A DNA stretch of 64,000 bases. Origin: Mycolicibacter sp. MU0083 (GTDB lineage: Bacteria > Actinomycetota > Actinomycetes > Mycobacteriales > Mycobacteriaceae). Below the pieces are notes generated by a model, which worked only from the letters and a program-made list of their open reading frames with translations, was not told the origin of the DNA and made no database searches. The stretch spans positions 434,001 to 498,000 of the forward strand of contig NZ_OY726394.1 of the NCBI RefSeq assembly GCF_963378075.1, in the 5' to 3' direction. Shown piece by piece: positions 1 to 9,049 of this stretch. The translations under genes and the position numbers were made by a program. Within the stretch, counting starts at the first letter, position 1, and each line of letters begins with the position of its first letter.

Positions 1-575
1 ACCTGGGCCTGGGCTACCGCACCAGCGTGCTCAAACACTCCGACTCCGCCGTCGTGCTGGAAGTGGAGTTCGCGCTCGACCCCACCGGCCGCAGCGCGCC
101 CCTGCGCTACGGCGAACTGACCGCCGCACTCGACGCCGACGACGGCGACCGCGCTGACCCCGCAGCGGTACGCGCCGCGGTGCTCGGACTGCGTGCCGGC
201 AAGGGCATGGTGACCGACGCCGCCGACCACGACACCTGGAGCGTCGGCTCGTTCTTCACCAACCCGGTCGTGCCGCACGAAACCTATGCCGAACTCGCCG
301 GACGAAGCAGCGGCCGGGTACCGCACTGGGATGCGCCCGGCGGGGTGAAACTGGCGGCCGGCTGGCTGGTGGAACGCGCCGGTTTCGGCAAGGGCTATCC
401 GGGGACGGGTGCTCCCGCCCGACTGTCGACCAAACACGCCCTGGCGCTGACCAACCGGGGCGGCGCCACCACCGCCGACATCCTGGCCCTGGCGCGCACC
501 GTGCGCGACGGAGTGCAGGCGGCGTTCGGGATCACCCTGCATCCCGAGCCGGTGCTCGTCGGCTGTGCGCTCTAG
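1..575 (+). CDS. murB: UDP-N-acetylenolpyruvoylglucosamine reductase, C-terminal part
   Basis: The open frame enters from the left edge (first full codon at base 3) and stops with TAG at 573-575, so only the C-terminal ~190 residues are present. MurB reduces the enolpyruvyl ether to UDP-MurNAc in peptidoglycan precursor synthesis. Visible family features are [10 protein letters not shown], which carries the catalytic Ser, the substrate-binding stretch ending GFGKGYPG, and HPEPVLVG near the C-terminus, which carries the second catalytic acid. The FAD-binding N-terminus lies outside the window. It precedes an L,D-transpeptidase gene, as in M. tuberculosis (Rv0482-Rv0483). Confidence 0.93.
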   Translation, partial: LGLGYRTSVLKHSDSAVVLEVEFALDPTGRSAPLRYGELTAALDADDGDRADPAAVRAAVLGLRAGKGMVTDAADHDTWSVGSFFTNPVVPHETYAELAGRSSGRVPHWDAPGGVKLAAGWLVERAGFGKGYPGTGAPARLSTKHALALTNRGGATTADILALARTVRDGVQAAFGITLHPEPVLVGCAL

Positions 576-623
576 CCGGGTGTAACCAACGTCGCAGGTG
601 GTCAGGGGCGGTTCCCGGTATCT

Positions 624-1952
624 TTGGATGCCGTGACCCCGAACCGGCGACAGGCGTTGGCGGTGCTGGCCGCCGGTGTGTTGGCGCCGAGTGCGCTGGC
701 GGGATGTTTCGGCCGTGGCGACCGCGACGCCGCGAGCGCCGCGCCCGCCGCACCCACCCTGACGTTCGAACCCGCCCTGGAGAACGGGGCGGTCAGCGGC
801 GTACTGCCCACCGTGCCGGTGAGCGTCGCGGTCCGTGACGGCTGGTTTCAGCGGGTGACCCTGACCAGCCCGTCGGGCAAGGTGCTCGCCGGGACCTTCA
901 ACCGGGAACGCACCCGCTACACCATCACCGAACCGCTCGGCTACGACGCCGTCTACACCTGGAGCGGCTCGGTGGTGGGCCACGACGGCGACGCCGTGCC
1001 GGTCGGCGGCACTATCGGCACCGTCACCCCCGCCGTCGTCGTCGACGGCGGATTCCAGCTCGCCGACGGCCAGACGGTTGGCGTCGCCGCGCCGGTGATC
1101 CTGCAGTTCGACGGTCCGATCGCCGACAAGGCCGCCGTCGAACGTGCGCTGACCATTGTCACCGAACCGCCGGTGGAGGGCAGTTGGGCCTGGCTGCCCG
1201 ACGAGGTGCAGGGCGCCCGGGTGCACTGGCGCAGCCGCGACTACTTCCCGGCCGGCACCGCCGTGCGCGTCGACGCCAAGCTGTACGGTCTGGCCTTCGG
1301 CGACGGCGCCTACGGCGCCCAGGACATGTCCCTGGAGTTCTCGATCGGCCGGCGCCAGGTGGTGCGGGCCGAGGTCTCCTCGCACCGCATCCAGGTGGTG
1401 CGCGACGAAGGCGTGATCATGGACTTCCCGTGCAGCTACGGCGAAGGCGACCAGCCCCGCAACGTCACCCGCAACGGCATTCACGTCGTCACCGAGAAAT
1501 ACGCCGACTTCTACATGTCCAATCCGGCCGCCGGCTACAGCAACGTCCACGAGCGCTGGGCGGTCCGCATCTCCAACAACGGCGAGTTCATCCACGCCAA
1601 CCCGGCCAGTGCCGGGGCGCAGGGCAACACCAACGTCACCAACGGCTGCATCAACCTGTCGACCGAGGACGCCGAGCAGTATTTCGCCAGTGCGATCTAC
1701 GGCGACCCGGTCGAGGTGACCGGCAGTTCGATCATGCTGTCCTACGCCGACGGCGACATCTGGGACTGGGCGGTGGCCTGGGACGACTGGGTCGCGATGT
1801 CGGCGCTGCACACCGATGCGCCGGGCGCGGGGGCGTCCGAGCCCACCCGCAGCTCGCTGCCCAGTGCGGTGCCCGCCACCCCCACCGACGCGCCGACCCT
1901 GTCGGGCACGCCGACCACTGCGACCGTTCCTAGTCCGTCGCCCTTCGGCTAG
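624..1952 (+). CDS. lprQ: L,D-transpeptidase lipoprotein (LprQ/LdtMt5-like)
   Basis: Peptidoglycan 3-3 cross-linking enzyme anchored outside the membrane. The N-terminus has a double-arginine start ([12 protein letters not shown]), a hydrophobic stretch and a lipobox, LAGC, with Cys at residue 28. Two bacterial Ig-like regions (about 45-245) precede a YkuD catalytic domain (about 250-375) with His324 (FIHAN) and Cys342 in TNGCINL. The ~70-residue Pro/Thr/Ala-rich tail resembles a wall-spanning linker. Order after murB matches Rv0483. The start is uncertain: TTG at 624 gives 442 residues, GTG at 633 gives 439; neither has a strong ribosome binding site. The 3' end overlaps the convergent SDR gene by 23 bp. 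Confidence 0.9.
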   Translation: MDAVTPNRRQALAVLAAGVLAPSALAGCFGRGDRDAASAAPAAPTLTFEPALENGAVSGVLPTVPVSVAVRDGWFQRVTLTSPSGKVLAGTFNRERTRYTITEPLGYDAVYTWSGSVVGHDGDAVPVGGTIGTVTPAVVVDGGFQLADGQTVGVAAPVILQFDGPIADKAAVERALTIVTEPPVEGSWAWLPDEVQGARVHWRSRDYFPAGTAVRVDAKLYGLAFGDGAYGAQDMSLEFSIGRRQVVRAEVSSHRIQVVRDEGVIMDFPCSYGEGDQPRNVTRNGIHVVTEKYADFYMSNPAAGYSNVHERWAVRISNNGEFIHANPASAGAQGNTNVTNGCINLSTEDAEQYFASAIYGDPVEVTGSSIMLSYADGDIWDWAVAWDDWVAMSALHTDAPGAGASEPTRSSLPSAVPATPTDAPTLSGTPTTATVPSPSPFG

Positions 1953-2697
1953 CCCGCGTCGCCGACGCTTGGTCGCGGGGCCGGATCACGATCTGATCCA
2001 GGTCGACGTGCGGCGGGCGGGACGCCACGAACCCGATCACCTCGGCGATGTCGGCGGCCGTCAACGGGGTCAGGCCGTCGTAGACGGCGTCGGCGCGTTG
2101 CCGGTCCCCGTCGAAACGCACCAGGGAGAACTCGGTATCCACCATGCCCGGCGCGATCTCTGTGAGCCGCACCGGTTTTCCCAGCAGCTCGCCGCGCAGG
2201 GTGCGGTGCAGTGCGCTCTGGGCGTGCTTGGCCGAGGTGTAGCCGGCACCACCGTCGTAGATCTCGAACGCCGCGATCGAGGTCACGGTGACCACCAGGC
2301 CGTCGCCGGAGTCGACGAGTTTCGGCAGCAGGGCGCGAGTGACCTGCAGGGTGCCCAGCACGTTGGTCTCCCACATCCAGCGCCAGTGCGCCAGGTCGGC
2401 GTCGTCCACCGGCGCCAGGCCCTTGGCCCCGCCGGCATTGTTGACCAGCACGTGCACCGGGCCGGGTAGCGCGTCGCAGGCCGCCGCCAGGGCGGCGACC
2501 GAATCGGCGTCGGTGACGTCGGTCACAACCGCGGTGCCGCCGATCTCCTCGGCGAGAGTCGCGATCCGGTCGGCGCGCCGAGCTGCGACCACGACATGAA
2601 AGCCTTGTCCGGCAAGGGTTCTCGCGGTCGCTTCGCCGATCCCGGAACTGGCGCCGGTGACCACGGCGAGGCGCGCGCCGGATGCAGGTGTCGTCAT
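1930..2697 (-). CDS. SDR-family oxidoreductase (Rv0484c-like)
   Basis: A 255-residue classical short-chain dehydrogenase. It has the TGASSGIG nucleotide-binding motif near residue 15, NNAGG, a catalytic Ser in VTSIAAF and the Tyr-Lys pair in YTSAKHAQ. Position and orientation between the L,D-transpeptidase and the ROK gene match Rv0484c. The substrate is unknown. The frame stays open far upstream across the ROK gene, but homology begins at the ATG at 2697. That ATG sits 7 nt after a TANNNT hexamer (minus-strand TAAGGT, 2705-2710), so the transcript is probably leaderless. Confidence 0.9.
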   Translation of the reverse strand: MTTPASGARLAVVTGASSGIGEATARTLAGQGFHVVVAARRADRIATLAEEIGGTAVVTDVTDADSVAALAAACDALPGPVHVLVNNAGGAKGLAPVDDADLAHWRWMWETNVLGTLQVTRALLPKLVDSGDGLVVTVTSIAAFEIYDGGAGYTSAKHAQSALHRTLRGELLGKPVRLTEIAPGMVDTEFSLVRFDGDRQRADAVYDGLTPLTAADIAEVIGFVASRPPHVDLDQIVIRPRDQASATRASRRATD

Positions 2698-2704
2698 CGC
2701 ACCA

Positions 2705-2710
2705 ACCTTA
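2705..2710 (-). promoter_or_regulatory. -10 hexamer for the SDR gene
   Basis: Minus-strand TAAGGT matches the mycobacterial TANNNT -10 rule and ends 7 nt before the ATG at 2697, placing the transcription start at or next to the start codon. It lies only 10 bp from the divergent -10 at 2721-2726, so each promoter's -35 region falls in the other's initiation zone. Confidence 0.5.
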
Positions 2711-2720
2711 GTGATCGTGA

Positions 2721-2726
2721 TAGATT
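2721..2726 (+). promoter_or_regulatory. -10 hexamer for the polycysteine leader ORF
   Basis: TAGATT fits TANNNT, and the ATG at 2735 starts 8 nt after its last base, as expected for a leaderless mRNA. It drives the short cysteine-rich ORF and, by read-through, the ROK-mshA genes. No convincing -35 is visible. Confidence 0.55.
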
Positions 2727-2734
2727 CTCCGGTT

Positions 2735-2815
2735 ATGTCCCGCAGTGTCCGCTCTCTCGCAGCGGTCTGTCTTATCGCCGACGGCGCGTGTTGTCGCGCG
2801 TGTAGCTGCGCCTGA
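2735..2815 (+). CDS. Leaderless 26-residue polycysteine leader peptide
   Basis: ATG 2735 to TGA 2813-2815 encodes 26 residues with five cysteines (positions 12, 19, 20, 23, 25), clustered in ACCRACSCA at the C-terminus. It begins 8 nt after a TANNNT -10, so it is probably translated leaderlessly. Leaderless polycysteine short ORFs are reported in mycobacteria as cysteine-responsive attenuators of downstream genes. Here the downstream genes are a ROK regulator (start 2908) and mshA, the first enzyme of mycothiol synthesis, a pathway that consumes cysteine. Sensing of Cys-tRNA supply is inference. It is below the usual gene-calling length. Confidence 0.65.
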   Translation: MSRSVRSLAAVCLIADGACCRACSCA

Positions 2816-2907
2816 CCTGCTGCGGTAACCGCTCCTTGAGGGGAGTCCGCCGGGTCGTTAGGCGTCCCCGGCCCTGACTCGGATTTCCCATCAGACAAGG
2901 ACATCGC

Positions 2908-4191
2908 GTGCGTACCACCTCCCTCACCGCCCACCCGGCCACCCACGGCACCGGTCGGAGCCGTTCGCATCCGCGGGTGGTGGCCCCGGCGCTGCAGCTG
3001 GCCGACACGGCCGGCGCCGAGGTGTTCGCCGCGGTACGCCGGGCGGGCCCCATCGCCCGCGAGGCCATCGCCGGCGCCACCTCGCTGAGCGTCGCCACCG
3101 TCAACCGGCAGGTCAGCGCATTGCTGGAGGCCGGTCTGCTGCTGGAGCGCGCCGACCTGGCCACCTCCGGGGCCATCGGGCGGCCGCGGCGGCCGGTGGT
3201 GGTCAACCACGAGCCCTACCTGACCCTGGGCCTGCACATCGGTGCCAAGACCACCAGCATCGTGGCCACCGACCTGCTGGGCCGCACCCTCGACGTCGTC
3301 GAGACCCCCACCCCCAACAACGGCGCCGGGCCGGCACTGGCCGCGCTGGCCGCCAGCGCGAGCCGGTACCTGACCCGCTGGCAGAAGCGCCGGCCGCTGT
3401 GGGTCGGGGTGGCTACCGGTGGCGCGGTCGACGGTGCCACCGGGTATGTCGACCACCCCCGGCTGGGCTGGACGGCCGCACCGGTCGGGCCGGTGCTGGC
3501 CGACGAGCTGGGGCTGCCGGTGTCGGTGGCCTCCCACGTGGACGCCATGGCCGGGGCGGAACTGCTCTTCGGGGTGCGCCGGCCGACCGCGGCCGCCACC
3601 ACCAGCCTCTACGTCTACGCCCGTGAAACGGTGGGCTACGCGCTGGTGATCGGCGGGCGGGTGCACAGTCCGGCCAGCGGGCCGGGCACCATCGCCGGCC
3701 TACCGGTCTACTCCGAGTTGCTCGGCGGCACCGGTCAACTGGAATCCACCGTCAGTGACGAGGCGGTGCTGGGCGCGGCCCGCCGGCTGCGGATCCTGCC
3801 CGAGGGCAAGGGCGGCGGAGCCGTGGGCGTGACCGCCCTGGTGCGGGAGGCCCGCGCCGGAGACGACCGGGCGGTGGCCCTGCTGACCGAACGCGCCCGG
3901 GCGCTGGGGGAAGCCGTGGCATTGCTGCGTGACGTGCTCAACCCCGATGACCTGGTGGTCGGTGGCCAGGCGTTCACCGAGTACCCGGAGGGCATGGCCG
4001 AGGTGGAGCGGGCGTTCGGGCAGCGGTCGGTGCTGTCGCCGCGCAGTATCCGGGTCACCGCGTTCGGCAACAGGGTCCAGGAAGCGGGCGCCGGCACGGT
4101 GTCCCTCGGCGGGCTCTACGCCGACCCGGTCGCCGCGATGCGCCGCTCCCGCGGCCCGGTCGCCCGTGTGGTCCCGGACGTGTCCGCCTGA
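2908..4191 (+). CDS. ROK-family transcriptional regulator (Rv0485-like)
   Basis: A 427-residue NagC/XylR-type ROK protein. Residues about 30-95 form a winged helix (recognition segment [18 protein letters not shown]), followed by a ROK actin-like fold from about 105 with [15 protein letters not shown] and a [10 protein letters not shown] loop. The classical ROK zinc cysteines are not evident, so sugar-kinase activity is unlikely. It starts at GTG 2908 with AAGGA 6 nt upstream and lies 22 bp before mshA in the Rv0485-mshA order, suggesting co-transcription. The Pro/Ala/Thr-rich first 30 residues may be disordered, and the exact start is less certain. Confidence 0.85.
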   Translation: MRTTSLTAHPATHGTGRSRSHPRVVAPALQLADTAGAEVFAAVRRAGPIAREAIAGATSLSVATVNRQVSALLEAGLLLERADLATSGAIGRPRRPVVVNHEPYLTLGLHIGAKTTSIVATDLLGRTLDVVETPTPNNGAGPALAALAASASRYLTRWQKRRPLWVGVATGGAVDGATGYVDHPRLGWTAAPVGPVLADELGLPVSVASHVDAMAGAELLFGVRRPTAAATTSLYVYARETVGYALVIGGRVHSPASGPGTIAGLPVYSELLGGTGQLESTVSDEAVLGAARRLRILPEGKGGGAVGVTALVREARAGDDRAVALLTERARALGEAVALLRDVLNPDDLVVGGQAFTEYPEGMAEVERAFGQRSVLSPRSIRVTAFGNRVQEAGAGTVSLGGLYADPVAAMRRSRGPVARVVPDVSA

Positions 4192-4213
4192 GCGCACCTG
4201 TAAAGATGGCGGG

Positions 4214-5560
4214 GTGGGCTACGGCGTCGGGGGCATCGGAGACATCGGATCCGACGTGCACCGGGTAGCGCTGCTCTCGGTCCACACCTCGCCGCTGGCC
4301 CAACCGGGCACCGGCGACGCCGGCGGCATGAACGTCTACGTGCTGCAGAGCGCCCTGCATCTGGCCCGCCGCGGGGTACAGGTGGAGGTGTTCACCCGCG
4401 CCACGTCGTCGGCCGACCCGCCGGTGGCCCACGTCGCGCCGGGTGTGCTGGTGCGCAACGTGGTCGCCGGGCCGTTCGAGGGCCTGGACAAGAACGACCT
4501 GCCCACCCAGCTGTGTGCGTTCGCGGCCGGGGTACTGCGCGCCGAGGCCGCCCACGAGCCCGGCTACTACGACGTCGTGCACTCGCACTACTGGCTGTCC
4601 GGGCAGGTCGGCTGGCTGGCCGCCGACCGGTGGGCCGTTCCGCTGGTGCACACCGCGCACACCCTGGCCGGGGTGAAGAACGCGGCCCTGGCCGCCGGGG
4701 ACACCCCCGAACCCCCGCTGCGCACGGTCGGCGAACAGCAGGTCGTCGACGCCGCGGACCGGTTGATCGTCAACACCGCCGACGAGGCCGCCCAGTTGGT
4801 GGCCCTGCACCGGGCCGACCCGAACCGGATCGATGTGGCCCATCCCGGCGTCGACCTGGAAGTGTTCCGACCGGGCGACAAGTCCGCCGCCCGCGCGACG
4901 CTGGGGCTGCCCGCAACCGAGCCGATCGTGGCGTTCGTCGGCCGTATCCAACCGTTGAAGGCACCCGATGTGCTGTTGCGGGCGGCCGCGAAGCTGCCCG
5001 GCGTACGGGTGGTGATCGCCGGTGGGCCGTCGGGCAGCAGTGGCCTGGCCGAACCCGACGGGCTGGTTAGGCTGGCCGCCGAACTGGGTATAGCGGATCG
5101 GGTGACGTTCCTGCCCCCGCAGTCCCGCGAAGACCTGGCCACCTTGTTCCGGGCCGCCGATCTGGTGGCGGTGCCCAGCTACTCCGAATCCTTCGGCCTG
5201 GTCGCCCTGGAGGCCCAGGCGTGCGGGACCCCGGTGCTGGCCGCGGCGGTCGGTGGCCTGCCGGTGGCGGTGCGCGACGGCGTCACCGGGGGACTGGTCG
5301 ACGGCCACGACATCGAGGACTGGGCGGACGCGCTCGACGGGCTGCTGCGGCTGGGTTCCGGACCGCGCGGCTGGGCGATGCGCAAAGCCGCGGTCGGCCA
5401 TGCGTCGAACTTCTCCTGGGAGCGCACCGTCGACGCCCAGTTGGCCAGCTACAGCCGGGCCATCGAGGACTTCGCCGCTGCGCGGGAGGACCGGACCCCG
5501 GTGCTGACGGCGGCGCGTAGACCCCGGCACCGGCCCGAGCGGCGCGGGGCACGGGCATGA
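4214..5560 (+). CDS. mshA: D-inositol-3-phosphate glycosyltransferase MshA
   Basis: This GT4-family enzyme transfers GlcNAc from UDP-GlcNAc to 1L-myo-inositol 1-phosphate, the first step of mycothiol synthesis. The 448-residue protein opens with the family signature [20 protein letters not shown], has [13 protein letters not shown] in the N-terminal Rossmann domain, [12 protein letters not shown] at the domain hinge and an E-x7-E motif in [18 protein letters not shown]. Homology starts just after GTG 4214; the frame is open further upstream only as an overlap with the ROK gene. The stop overlaps the next ATG (ATGA, 5557-5560), so translation of the YbjN gene is probably coupled. Confidence 0.95.
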   Translation: MGYGVGGIGDIGSDVHRVALLSVHTSPLAQPGTGDAGGMNVYVLQSALHLARRGVQVEVFTRATSSADPPVAHVAPGVLVRNVVAGPFEGLDKNDLPTQLCAFAAGVLRAEAAHEPGYYDVVHSHYWLSGQVGWLAADRWAVPLVHTAHTLAGVKNAALAAGDTPEPPLRTVGEQQVVDAADRLIVNTADEAAQLVALHRADPNRIDVAHPGVDLEVFRPGDKSAARATLGLPATEPIVAFVGRIQPLKAPDVLLRAAAKLPGVRVVIAGGPSGSSGLAEPDGLVRLAAELGIADRVTFLPPQSREDLATLFRAADLVAVPSYSESFGLVALEAQACGTPVLAAAVGGLPVAVRDGVTGGLVDGHDIEDWADALDGLLRLGSGPRGWAMRKAAVGHASNFSWERTVDAQLASYSRAIEDFAAAREDRTPVLTAARRPRHRPERRGARA

Positions 5561-6069
5561 ACCCCGGAGAGGTCCGGCGACTCATCGAGGCCACCCTCGA
5601 CGCCGCCGAGCTGACCTACTCGCCGTTCCCGGGCGCACACGGTGGACTGCCCGGACTGGTGGTGGAACTGCCCGGTGAGCGCAAACTCAAGACCAACACG
5701 CTGCTCAGCGTCGGAGAGCACTCGGTGCGGGTCGAGGCGTTCGTCTGCCGGCAACCCGACGAGAACCACGTCGGGGTGTACCGCTACCTGCTGCGGCGCA
5801 ACCGGCGGCTCTACGGGGTGGCCTACACCTTGGACAACACCGGCGACATCTATCTGATCGGCCGGATGTCGCTGGCCTCGGTGACCGCCGACGAGATCGA
5901 CCGGGTGCTCGGGCAGGTGCTCGAGGCCGTCGACTTCGACTTCAACACGTTGCTGGAGTTGGGATTCGCCTCCTCGATCCAGAAGGAGTGGGAGTGGCGG
6001 GTGTCCACCGGACAGTCGCTGAAGAACCTCCGGGCTTTCGAGCATTTGATCGATCACGACACCGACTGA
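5557..6069 (+). CDS. YbjN domain-containing protein (Rv0487-like)
   Basis: A 170-residue soluble protein of the YbjN family, which has a fold like type III secretion chaperones and an unclear role. It has no signal peptide or membrane segment. The start overlaps the mshA stop by 4 bp, and the gene ends 13 bp before gpm1. The order mshA-YbjN-gpm1-senX3-regX3 is conserved in mycobacteria. Nothing in the sequence gives a specific function. Confidence 0.85.
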   Translation: MNPGEVRRLIEATLDAAELTYSPFPGAHGGLPGLVVELPGERKLKTNTLLSVGEHSVRVEAFVCRQPDENHVGVYRYLLRRNRRLYGVAYTLDNTGDIYLIGRMSLASVTADEIDRVLGQVLEAVDFDFNTLLELGFASSIQKEWEWRVSTGQSLKNLRAFEHLIDHDTD

Positions 6070-6082
6070 GACACTGACGCTC

Positions 6083-6832
6083 ATGTCTGACACTGCGACT
6101 CTGGTACTGCTGCGCCACGGCGAGAGCGAATGGAACGCCAGCAACCAGTTCACCGGCTGGATGGATGTCAACCTCACCGACAAGGGCCGCACCGAAGCGG
6201 TCCGGGCGGGCACGCTGCTGGTCGAGCACGACCTGCTGCCGGACGTGGTCTACACCTCGCTGCTGCGCCGGGCGATCACCACCGCGAACCTGGCACTGGA
6301 CGCCGCCGACCGGCACTGGATCCCGGTGCATCGCACCTGGCGGCTCAACGAGCGGCACTACGGCGCGCTGCAGGGTCTGGACAAGGCCGAGACGAAGGCC
6401 CGCTACGGCGATGACCAGTTCATGACCTGGCGACGCAGCTACGACACCCCGCCGCCCACCATCGAGGCCGGCAGCCGCTACAGCCAGGACACCGACCCCC
6501 GCTACGCCGACATCGGCGGCGGCCCGCTGACCGAATGCCTGGCCGACGTGGTGGCACGGTTCCTGCCGTACTTCACCGACGTGGTGATCCCCGACCTGCG
6601 CAGCGGGAAGACCGTGCTGATCGCCGCCCACGGCAACTCGCTGCGGGCTCTGGTGAAGCACCTCGACGGCATGTCGGACGAGGACGTGGTCGGGTTGAAC
6701 ATCCCGACGGGTATCCCGCTGCGTTACGACCTGGACGCCGACCTGCGCCCCAAGGTGGCCGGCGGGGTCTATCTGGACCCGGAGGCGGCCGCCGCCGGTG
6801 CCGCTGCGGTGGCCAGTCAGGGCGCCAAGTAG
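6083..6832 (+). CDS. gpmA: 2,3-bisphosphoglycerate-dependent phosphoglycerate mutase
   Basis: A 249-residue glycolytic mutase interconverting 3- and 2-phosphoglycerate (called gpm1 in M. tuberculosis). The phospho-accepting His12 lies in [10 protein letters not shown]; further motifs are [33 protein letters not shown] and the second histidine in [16 protein letters not shown]. Length is typical of the family, with an Ala-rich tail. It starts 13 bp after the YbjN gene and probably belongs to the same transcript. Confidence 0.96.
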   Translation: MSDTATLVLLRHGESEWNASNQFTGWMDVNLTDKGRTEAVRAGTLLVEHDLLPDVVYTSLLRRAITTANLALDAADRHWIPVHRTWRLNERHYGALQGLDKAETKARYGDDQFMTWRRSYDTPPPTIEAGSRYSQDTDPRYADIGGGPLTECLADVVARFLPYFTDVVIPDLRSGKTVLIAAHGNSLRALVKHLDGMSDEDVVGLNIPTGIPLRYDLDADLRPKVAGGVYLDPEAAAAGAAAVASQGAK

Positions 6833-6871
6833 CCGTTGGCCCCGCTGCGTGTGAATAACGGGTGGCACCGG

Positions 6872-6897
6872 GATGAAATCTTCGCCCTGAATTCATC
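6872..6897. promoter_or_regulatory. Inverted repeat upstream of senX3 (possible operator)
   Basis: GATGAA at 6872-6877 and TTCATC at 6892-6897 form a 6-bp inverted repeat with a 14-bp spacer, about 52 bp upstream of the senX3 -10. SenX3-RegX3 is known to autoregulate through repeats in this promoter, so a RegX3 site is plausible. The match is too short to assign firmly. Confidence 0.3.
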
Positions 6898-6948
6898 TTC
6901 GTCGCACGTCAGCGCCGAGCGCTGGTCGGAAAGCGGCCGGATACTGGC

Positions 6949-6954
6949 TACGAT
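6949..6954 (+). promoter_or_regulatory. -10 hexamer for leaderless senX3
   Basis: TACGAT fits TANNNT and ends 6 nt before the GTG start codon at 6961, predicting a leaderless senX3-regX3 mRNA. Confidence 0.55.
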
Positions 6955-6960
6955 TCTGCC

Positions 6961-8142
6961 GTGGCTGCGACCCAGGCGCTGACGCTCGCTGTGGCGTCGG
7001 CGGTTCCCGCGCTGGCGGTCGGTGTCGTGGCCGGTACCCGGCTGGCACCGTGGCTCGCCGAGCGCCGCAACCGGGCGGCCACCGAGCGGTCCGGGATCAC
7101 CGTGGCGCAGATGCTGCAGCAGATCGTCGCGCACGCGTCGTTGGGCATCGCGGTCGTCGACTCCTACCGCGACGTCGTCTACCTCAACGAGCGCGCCACC
7201 GAACTGGGTGTGGTGCGGGGCCGGTTGCTCGATGACGAGGCCTGGGCGGCCGCGCAACGCGCACTGGCCGGCGAAGAAGACGTGCTCTTCGATCTGTCGG
7301 TGGCCAAGCGGGCGCCCGGGGCCACCCGGACGGATCTGGCCGCGGTGCGCGGGTACGCCCGACTGCTCTCCGAAGAGGACCGCCGGTTCGCGGTGGTGAT
7401 CGTCGACGACCAGTCCGAGCAGGCCCGGATGGAGGCCAGTCGGCGAGACTTCGTGGCCAACGTCAGCCACGAACTCAAGACGCCGGTCGGGGCGATGGGA
7501 CTGTTGGCCGAGGCGCTGCTGGCCTCGGCCGACGACCCCGAGGCGGTACGGCCGTTCGCCGAGCGGGTGCTGGTCGAGTCGAACCGGCTGGCCGCCATGA
7601 TCGGCGAACTGATCGAACTGTCCCGGTTGCAGGGCGCCGAACCGTTGCCGGACCTGGCCGTCGTCGACGTCGACGTCGTCATCAACGAGGTGATCTCCCG
7701 GCACAAGGTGGCCGCCGACAATGCCGAGATCACCATCACCACCGACGCACCCAGCGGATTCCATGTGCTCGGCGACGAATCCCTGCTGGTCACCGCGCTG
7801 GCCAATCTGGTGTCCAACGCGATCGCCTACTCGCCGCACGGGTCACCGGTGTCGATCAGCCGCCGCCGACGCGACGGTTACATCGAGATCGCGGTGACCG
7901 ACCGCGGGATCGGGATCGCGCCCAAGGACCAGGAGCGCGTCTTCGAGCGGTTCTTCCGCAGCGACAAGGCACGGTCGCGGGCGACCGGCGGCAGTGGCCT
8001 GGGACTGGCGATCGTCAAGCACGTGGCGGCCAACCACAACGGCACCATCACGTTGTGGAGCCAGCCGGGCACGGGTTCCACGTTCACCTTGGCGATTCCC
8101 GCCTACCACGGCAGTCTGGATTCAGAGAAGGAGGAGCTGTGA
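6961..8142 (+). CDS. senX3: Phosphate-responsive sensor histidine kinase SenX3
   Basis: A 393-residue membrane-associated kinase that phosphorylates and, when phosphate is plentiful, dephosphorylates RegX3. The hydrophobic N-terminus (about residues 4-28) is followed by a PAS-like domain (about 50-150), the H-box VSHELKTP with His170, an N-box in [14 protein letters not shown]1 DRGIGI and G2 GGSGLGL. It is slightly shorter than the M. tuberculosis protein, and only one clear N-terminal membrane segment is visible. The GTG start has no Shine-Dalgarno but sits 6 nt behind a -10. The stop overlaps an 18-codon ORF that links it to regX3. Confidence 0.95.
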   Translation: MAATQALTLAVASAVPALAVGVVAGTRLAPWLAERRNRAATERSGITVAQMLQQIVAHASLGIAVVDSYRDVVYLNERATELGVVRGRLLDDEAWAAAQRALAGEEDVLFDLSVAKRAPGATRTDLAAVRGYARLLSEEDRRFAVVIVDDQSEQARMEASRRDFVANVSHELKTPVGAMGLLAEALLASADDPEAVRPFAERVLVESNRLAAMIGELIELSRLQGAEPLPDLAVVDVDVVINEVISRHKVAADNAEITITTDAPSGFHVLGDESLLVTALANLVSNAIAYSPHGSPVSISRRRRDGYIEIAVTDRGIGIAPKDQERVFERFFRSDKARSRATGGSGLGLAIVKHVAANHNGTITLWSQPGTGSTFTLAIPAYHGSLDSEKEEL

Positions 8143-8198
8143 TGGCATGGCCTGTCATCGATGCGCAGGGTAGTGATGAAGAGGAGGGGCGGCGATGA
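8142..8198 (+). CDS. 18-residue ORF coupling senX3 to regX3
   Basis: The ATG at 8142 shares the A of the senX3 TGA, and the TGA at 8196-8198 overlaps the regX3 ATG at 8195 (ATGA). The ORF encodes [19 protein letters not shown] strong Shine-Dalgarno (AAGGAGGAG, 8128-8136) lies 5 nt upstream of its ATG, inside the senX3 3' end. In M. tuberculosis the same junction holds MIRU repeats described as small ORFs with starts and stops overlapping both neighbours. Here the coupled ORF exists without a MIRU. Whether the peptide matters, or only the ribosome hand-over, is unknown. Confidence 0.55.
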   Translation: MAWPVIDAQGSDEEEGRR

Positions 8199-8878
8199 CA
8201 CACGTCTTGATCGTCGAGGATGAGGAATCACTGGCGGACCCGTTGGCGTTCCTGCTGCGCAAGGAGGGCTTCGAAGCCACCGTGGTCGGCGACGGAACCG
8301 CGGCCCTGGCCGAATTCGACCGGGCCGGTGCCGACATCGTGTTGCTGGACCTGATGCTGCCGGGCATGTCGGGCACCGACGTCTGCAAACAACTGCGCGC
8401 ACGCTCCAGTGTGCCGGTGATTATGGTCACTGCCCGCGACAGTGAGATCGACAAGGTCGTCGGCCTGGAACTGGGTGCCGACGACTATGTGACCAAACCC
8501 TATTCGGCGCGCGAGTTGATCGCCCGGATCCGCGCGGTGCTGCGCCGCGGCGGCGAGGACGAGGGCGGCGTCGGGGAGGGCGTGCTGGAATCCGGCCCGG
8601 TCCGCATGGACGTCGAACGGCACGTGGTCATGGTCAACGGCGAACAGATCACCTTGCCGCTCAAGGAGTTCGACCTGCTCGAATACCTGATGCGCAACAC
8701 CGGTCGGGTGCTGACCCGCGGCCAGTTGATCGACCGGGTCTGGGGCGCCGATTACGTCGGCGACACCAAGACCCTCGACGTTCACGTCAAACGACTTCGG
8801 TCCAAGATCGAAGCGGACCCCGCCAACCCGGTGCATCTGGTCACCGTTCGCGGCCTCGGGTACAAGCTGGAGGGCTGA
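8195..8878 (+). CDS. regX3: Response regulator RegX3
   Basis: A 227-residue OmpR/PhoB-type regulator. The receiver domain has acidic residues in VEDEE, the phospho-acceptor Asp52 in LLDLMLPG, Thr in VTARDSE and Lys in VTKPYSARE. The C-terminal winged helix ends in TLDVHVKRLRSKIE and VRGLGYKLEG. It controls phosphate-starvation genes and, in mycobacteria, ESX-5 secretion genes, relevant to the PPE proteins later in this window. Its ATG overlaps the stop of the 18-residue coupling ORF, with GAGGAGGGG upstream. Confidence 0.96.
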   Translation: MTHVLIVEDEESLADPLAFLLRKEGFEATVVGDGTAALAEFDRAGADIVLLDLMLPGMSGTDVCKQLRARSSVPVIMVTARDSEIDKVVGLELGADDYVTKPYSARELIARIRAVLRRGGEDEGGVGEGVLESGPVRMDVERHVVMVNGEQITLPLKEFDLLEYLMRNTGRVLTRGQLIDRVWGADYVGDTKTLDVHVKRLRSKIEADPANPVHLVTVRGLGYKLEG

Positions 8879-8963
8879 TTTCCAGGCCCCTCGTCACGGG
8901 TCTCCCAACTTGCTCCGCGGGGTTGTCGTCGCCGAAAATTACGCGAATTGGGCACCTGGCTTC

Positions 8964-8978
8964 TTAAGGTAACCTTAA
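8964..8978. promoter_or_regulatory. Perfect 7-1-7 palindrome upstream of the PKS/NRPS operon
   Basis: TTAAGGTAACCTTAA is an exact inverted repeat (TTAAGGT, A, ACCTTAA) in the 171-bp gap between regX3 and the assembly-line genes, 72 bp before the first ATG. It is the most AT-rich point of the gap and looks like a dimer-binding operator. The half-sites faintly recall IdeR boxes, but their spacing is too short for the 19-bp iron box. The regulator is unknown. Confidence 0.4.
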
Positions 8979-9049
8979 TCAGGGTTGCCTGTAGGAGTCT
9001 TGGGCCCAATCCAAACCCATCTTCGGCAGTGATACGGGAGACGTGATCG

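Noticed and set aside
3667..4213. Upstream extension of MshA (frame open from 3929)
   Set aside because: It overlaps the ROK gene in another frame and adds Arg/Ser-rich sequence without homology; GTG 4214 fits the known MshA N-terminus.
8143..8194. MIRU repeat between senX3 and regX3
   Set aside because: The junction is only 52 bp and fully occupied by the coupled 18-codon ORF; there is no ~77-bp MIRU unit.
8961..8981. IdeR iron box upstream of the PKS operon
   Set aside because: The palindrome shares AAGGT/ACCTT-like arms, but the gap between arms is 1 bp and the 19-bp IdeR geometry is not met. Kept only as an unassigned palindrome.
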